Of a stretch of DNA of 64,000 bases, positions 60,636 to 64,000 are shown piece by piece (position 1 is the stretch's first letter; every line of letters begins with the position of its first letter). The stretch lies in NCBI RefSeq assembly GCF_000344615.1, contig NZ_KB467824.1, positions 5,208,778 to 5,272,777 on the forward strand, read 5' to 3'. The translations under genes were made by a program, and so were the position numbers. The notes beneath the pieces were generated by a model. It saw only the letters and a list, made by a program, of their open reading frames with translations. It was not told where the DNA came from and did not search any database. The DNA comes from Janthinobacterium sp. CG3 (lineage in GTDB: Bacteria > Pseudomonadota > Gammaproteobacteria > Burkholderiales > Burkholderiaceae_D).

Positions 60636-61616
60636 TTACTTGATGTTATCGGAATTGGCGAGTAATTTCTCGACCTTCAAGGCGTATTGTCCATTCAATA
60701 CCCCATATGTGCAATCCATCACCGGCACGCCGTCGACGGTGGCGGCGATCAGCTCGGGGATGTTGAGGGGAATGATGTCGCCCACCTTCATGTTCAAAAT
60801 CTCGTCGAACGACACCCTGGCCGTGCCCAGCGAGGCCACCAGCTCGACCTCGGCGATCTGGATCTGCTGCGTCATCAGGCGGATCCAGCGTTTGTCCACT
60901 TCCAGCGCCTCGCCTTGCAGGCTGGAGGTGAGGGCGTCGCGGATCGGCTCGATCATCGAATACGGCATGCAAAAGTGGATTTGGCCCGACACCGAGCCCA
61001 GCTCGACCGTGAAGGTCGACGCCACCACCACCTCGTTGGGCGTGGCGATGTTGGCGAATTGGGTGTTCATTTCCGAGCGGATGTACTCGAACTCGACCGG
61101 GAACACCGGTTCCCACGACTTGGTGTAGGCCTCGAAGACGATGTCGAGGATGCGCAGGATGATGCGCTGCTCGGTCTGGGTAAAGTCGCGCCCCTCGACG
61201 CGGGTGTGGAAGCGGCCGTCGCCGCCGAACAGGTTGTCGACCAGCAGGAACACCAGGCCCGGGTCGAACACCATCAGGGCGGTGCCGCGCAGCGGCTTCA
61301 TGTGCACCAGGTTCAGGTTGGTCGGCACCACCAGGTTGCGGATGAATTCGCTGTACTTCGACACCCGCACCGAGCCCACCGAGACCTCGGCGCTGCGGCG
61401 CAGGAAGTTGAACAGGCCCACCCGCAACAGGCGCGCGAAGCGTTCGTTGATGATTTCCAGCGTCGGCATGCGCCCGCGCACGATACGTTCCTGGGTGGCC
61501 AGGTTGTACGTGCGTACGCCAGTGGCCTCTTCGGGCGCCTGGGCGTCGTCCTGGTCTCCGTTGACGCCCTTGAGAAGGGCGTCGACTTCTTCCTGGGAGA
61601 GGAAATTATCGGCCAT
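60636..61616 (-). CDS. fliM: Flagellar switch protein FliM
   Basis: A 326-residue C-ring protein that binds CheY-P and sets rotation direction. The N-terminal FLSQEEVDALLKGVNG is the CheY-binding peptide. A central CheC-like domain contains SVRVSKYSEFIRNLVVPTNL and LVFLLVDNLFGGDGRFHT. A C-terminal FliN-like (SpoA) domain ends the protein. It starts eight bases after fliL. Confidence 0.97.
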   Translation of the reverse strand: MADNFLSQEEVDALLKGVNGDQDDAQAPEEATGVRTYNLATQERIVRGRMPTLEIINERFARLLRVGLFNFLRRSAEVSVGSVRVSKYSEFIRNLVVPTNLNLVHMKPLRGTALMVFDPGLVFLLVDNLFGGDGRFHTRVEGRDFTQTEQRIILRILDIVFEAYTKSWEPVFPVEFEYIRSEMNTQFANIATPNEVVVASTFTVELGSVSGQIHFCMPYSMIEPIRDALTSSLQGEALEVDKRWIRLMTQQIQIAEVELVASLGTARVSFDEILNMKVGDIIPLNIPELIAATVDGVPVMDCTYGVLNGQYALKVEKLLANSDNIK

Positions 61617-61623
61617 GACTGCT

Positions 61624-62160
61624 TTATTGAATGATAAACGAGGTGAATAAAACGTCGGTGACTTCCTGCTGCTCGCCGTGGTCCTCGAACGGCTCGTTGA
61701 CCTGGGCGATGATTTCGCCGGCCAGCGTTTTCTTGCCCTCGCCGGTGTTTAGTTCCGAGGCTTTTTTGCTCGACAGCAGCAACAGCAGGCGGCTGCGCAC
61801 CTTCGGCATGTTCAGCTTGACCAGTTCGACCTCTTCCAGGCTCGCCACTTGCAGCGTGAAGGCGATTTGCAGGTACTGCTCGCCGTTCTCCGGCTGCAGG
61901 TTGACGGTGAACGGGTCGAGCGGCACGAACACCGGCGGGCCCGCCTTCACCGCCTTCTTCTTCTTGCCGCCCTTGTCGTGCTTGCCCTCTTCGGCGTCGG
62001 CCTTGCCGTGCAGCAGGAACCACGCCGCGCCGCCGCCGAGCGAACCGGCGCCCAGCACCGCCGCCAGGATGATGATCAAAAGCTTTTTCTTCGACGCGCC
62101 CGCCGCCGGCGGCGCCGCGTCTGCTTTTGGATCTGCTTTCATTTTCGGATTAGCTTTCAA
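61624..62160 (-). CDS. fliL: Flagellar basal-body protein FliL
   Basis: A 178-residue single-pass inner-membrane protein associated with the stator. A Lys/Pro-rich cytoplasmic N-terminus precedes the membrane segment near residues 26-46 (LLIIILAAVLGAGSLGGGAAWF), then a Lys-rich stretch. The periplasmic domain has FVPLDPFTVNLQPENGEQYLQIAFTL. Start choice: TTG at 62160 has AAGG five bases upstream, whereas ATG at 62142 (172 residues) has no ribosome-binding site. The GCCGATAA-type -10 at 62205-62212 lies just upstream. Confidence 0.93.
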   Translation of the reverse strand: MKANPKMKADPKADAAPPAAGASKKKLLIIILAAVLGAGSLGGGAAWFLLHGKADAEEGKHDKGGKKKKAVKAGPPVFVPLDPFTVNLQPENGEQYLQIAFTLQVASLEEVELVKLNMPKVRSRLLLLLSSKKASELNTGEGKKTLAGEIIAQVNEPFEDHGEQQEVTDVLFTSFIIQ

Positions 62161-62204
62161 TGGAGCCTTGGTGCGGGGAAGTGGATCACGTCGCCATTAT
62201 GTCA

Positions 62205-62231
62205 TTATCGGCAAACTCTGCGCGGTCGGAT
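62205..62231 (-). promoter_or_regulatory. Possible sigma-28 promoter of the fliL-fliR series
   Basis: A perfect GCCGATAA -10 (62205-62212, minus strand) lies about 45 bases before the fliL start, in the 146-bp gap after fliK. The expected -35 position (62224-62231) reads ATCCGACC and does not match TAAAGTTT, so the site may be weak or fortuitous. Confidence 0.4.
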
Positions 62232-62306
62232 GCGCGGAAAAGAGAGCGGAAGGGCGCGCATCTCAAAGTTTCCCTAAGAAAAGTGCGCGCCGCCGCCACG
62301 GCGGGC

Positions 62307-63779
62307 TCAGGCAAAGGTGTCGACCATGCCCTGGGCCACCTTGCGCGGCGCCGCGGCGCCGCCGCGTTCGAGCCCGCCGTTGCCGTCGCCGCCGCCGCCC
62401 CCGTGCGAGCCGCCGCCGCCGCCGCGGCCCATGCGGGCCTCGCCGTTGCCACCATTTTGTTGGTTCGACAAGCCCGCCGAGACGCTGGCGTTGGCCAGTT
62501 CGACGCCCGTTGCGCTCATCATTTCACGCAGCCGCGGCAGCGCCGCCTCGAGCGCCTGGCGCACTTCCGGCTGGGCCGACGTGAAGGTGGCGTCGAGCTG
62601 GTCGTTGCTGACCCTCAGCACCACCTGCAGCGGGCCCAGGTCGGGCGGGTTCAGCGTCAGCGTGGCGCTTTGCTCGGCGCCGGCCACCATCCAGACGATT
62701 TTCTGGCCCAGTTCCTGGTTCCAGGCCGGCGTGCCGACCTGGCCGCGCAAGACGGCGCCGGGCACCGACGTGGCGGCCTCGGCGATCTGCAGCGACGCCT
62801 GTTGCACCGGCGCCGCCGCCAGCGTGGCGGCCTCGCGCGGCGGTTCCTGTATAAGTTGCAATTCCGGCAGGCCGTCGCGGGTTTTCACGGCGGCCAATTG
62901 CGCCGCGGCCGGGTCGCTGGCCTGGGCCTGCGGCGCCGGCGCGCCGGGCTGGGCCGCAAGCTGGGCGGCCGGCAACAGCGTGTCGGCGGCGCCGCGCGCG
63001 TCGGCGGCGGGCGCCGTCGACGCCGTCGCCGTCGTTGCGCTCGCGAACTTCCCGGCCGCGGCAACGCCGGCTTTGGCCGCGTCGACGACGGCGGCGAAGG
63101 CCGTTGCCGTGGCGCCGGCACCCTGGTCGGCGAGGCCGGCCTTGGCTGGCGCGTCGGCGGCCGGCTTGACGCCCGCGTCGGCCGGCAAGACGCCCGTGCC
63201 CGCGGCTGTCTGGCTATCGATCACCTCTGTCGACGGCGGCGGCGCGACGCTCAGGTTCAAGCTGGCAACCAGGGCCAGCATGTCGGCCACCGGCCCGGTG
63301 TAGGCGTCTTCGGCGGCGTTTGCCGGCGTTGCCGCGGCGGCGTCGGCGGGCGCCTGCGGCGCGGCCGCCGTTGCCGGCGCGGCATTGCTGGCGCCGGCCT
63401 CCGCTGCGACGTCCTTGTCCACGTCCGCTTTATCCGCCTGCGCCGGTTTCTGCGCGCTGGCCGGCGCCGGCGCCGGCGCCGCCTTCGCCTGCGGCTGGGC
63501 CGGCGCCGGCGTGGCCGCCCCGGCTTGTTGCTGGGGCGCTGGCTTGGGCGGCAACTGCGCCGCCGCGGCGGCCGGCCTGTGCGGCGCCGGCGCCGTGTTC
63601 CTCGTCGGCATCGGCGCCGGCGCCTGGCCGCCGCGGTTCTGCGCTTGGCGTTGCTCGATCTGGCGCGTCAGCGCGCGCTGGAAGTCGACGCCGTCGGCGG
63701 CCCCGGCGGACGGGCCGGCCTTGGCTTGCTGGGCCGCGATGTTGCTGCTGGACTGGACGGGAAGGATAGGGGTTTGCAT
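62307..63779 (-). CDS. fliK: Flagellar hook-length control protein FliK
   Basis: A 490-residue secreted ruler protein that stops hook growth by switching FlhB specificity. The N-terminal 300 or so residues are unstructured, Ala/Pro/Gln-rich sequence. The C-terminal Flg_hook domain (about 345-450) has WNQELGQKIVWMVAGAEQSATLTLNPPDLGPLQVVLRVSNDQLDATFTSAQPEVRQALEAALPRLREMM, which is diagnostic. A Gly/Asn/Ala-rich tail follows. ATG at 63779 (MQTPILPVQS) is the family-type start; the open frame upstream overlaps the fliJ end. Confidence 0.93.
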   Translation of the reverse strand: MQTPILPVQSSSNIAAQQAKAGPSAGAADGVDFQRALTRQIEQRQAQNRGGQAPAPMPTRNTAPAPHRPAAAAAQLPPKPAPQQQAGAATPAPAQPQAKAAPAPAPASAQKPAQADKADVDKDVAAEAGASNAAPATAAAPQAPADAAAATPANAAEDAYTGPVADMLALVASLNLSVAPPPSTEVIDSQTAAGTGVLPADAGVKPAADAPAKAGLADQGAGATATAFAAVVDAAKAGVAAAGKFASATTATASTAPAADARGAADTLLPAAQLAAQPGAPAPQAQASDPAAAQLAAVKTRDGLPELQLIQEPPREAATLAAAPVQQASLQIAEAATSVPGAVLRGQVGTPAWNQELGQKIVWMVAGAEQSATLTLNPPDLGPLQVVLRVSNDQLDATFTSAQPEVRQALEAALPRLREMMSATGVELANASVSAGLSNQQNGGNGEARMGRGGGGGSHGGGGGDGNGGLERGGAAAPRKVAQGMVDTFA

Positions 63780-63817
63780 GCTGGTGCCGTATGGTGAAGG
63801 TTGCCGGGATGGCGTTC

Positions 63818-64000
63818 TCAACGTTTGTAATACGCCTGGCGTGCCGCGTGTTCGTCCATGGCCTTTTGATCGCGCTTGTTTTCCAGCTTCAACGCGGCCT
63901 CTTGGGCGCGGTTGTCCAGCGTGGTGTAGGACATGCGTTTGCGTTCGCTCAACTGCCACGCCGCCCGTTCCGCCTCGCTGCGGCGCTGGGCGTGGCGCAC
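63818..64000 (-). CDS. fliJ: Flagellar export protein FliJ (5' end outside window)
   Basis: The last 60 codons of a minus-strand gene that continues past the right edge. The charged helical sequence WQLSERKRMSYTTLDNRA and LKLENKRDQKAMDEHAARQAYY matches the C-terminal coiled coil of FliJ, the stalk protein of the export ATPase FliI. Position directly before fliK supports the call. The start is not visible. Confidence 0.85.
   Translation of the reverse strand: MRHAQRRSEAERAAWQLSERKRMSYTTLDNRAQEAALKLENKRDQKAMDEHAARQAYYKR

Overview
The window is GC-rich, densely coded DNA from a motile, Gram-negative betaproteobacterium. The gene neighbourhoods (rne divergent from rluC followed by a HAD phosphatase, a Rieske protein and an S49 peptidase; flhBAFG-fliA-motCD; flgNMA divergent from flgB-L) and the protein character suggest a member of the Oxalobacteraceae (Massilia, Duganella or Janthinobacterium-like). 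This placement is inference from recall, not from a database search. I see no rRNA, tRNA, CRISPR array, insertion sequence or phage gene.

Region 1 (1-14.5 kb) is mostly housekeeping. A minus-strand group carries a chromate-type transporter (chrA), moaA and an in-frame mobA-moeA fusion that runs off the left edge. An intergenic palindrome and a terminator follow. rne (minus) is divergent from rluC, HAD phosphatase, Rieske protein and SppA-type peptidase genes. A candidate structured small RNA with its own promoter and terminator lies at about 11416-11589. A small unknown gene, an RsuA-type pseudouridine synthase and a fumarylacetoacetase-family protein complete the region.

Region 2 (14.5-36.6 kb) is a one-direction surface-polysaccharide locus. 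It encodes an outer-membrane export protein with SLBB domains and an Asn-rich linker, a Wzz-like chain-length regulator without a kinase domain, and a WecA-type initiating transferase. A pseudaminic-acid-type nonulosonic acid pathway follows: pseB, pseC, a GNAT, an aldo/keto reductase, pseF-like, a class III aminotransferase, a PseG-acetyltransferase fusion and pseI. Next come a FemAB-like protein, a capsule-type glycosyltransferase, a Wzy-like polymerase, two hexapeptide acyltransferases flanking a PhyH-type dioxygenase, a flippase and a GT4 glycosyltransferase. The reductase, aminotransferase and extra GNAT are more than CMP-pseudaminic acid requires. They suggest a further-modified nonulosonic acid, which makes this the best candidate in the window for undescribed chemistry.

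Region 3 (36.8-64 kb) holds flagellar genes: flhB-flhA-flhF-flhG-fliA-motC-motD (+), flgA, flgM and flgN (-), flgBCDEFGHIJKL (+), and fliJ-K-L-M-N-O-P-Q-R (-, entering from the right edge). A full 16/16 match to the sigma-28 consensus precedes flgM, and a good match precedes flgKL. FlhG has lost the canonical P-loop. FlgE carries a long Ala-rich insert. A second member of the palindromic repeat family sits between motD and flgN.
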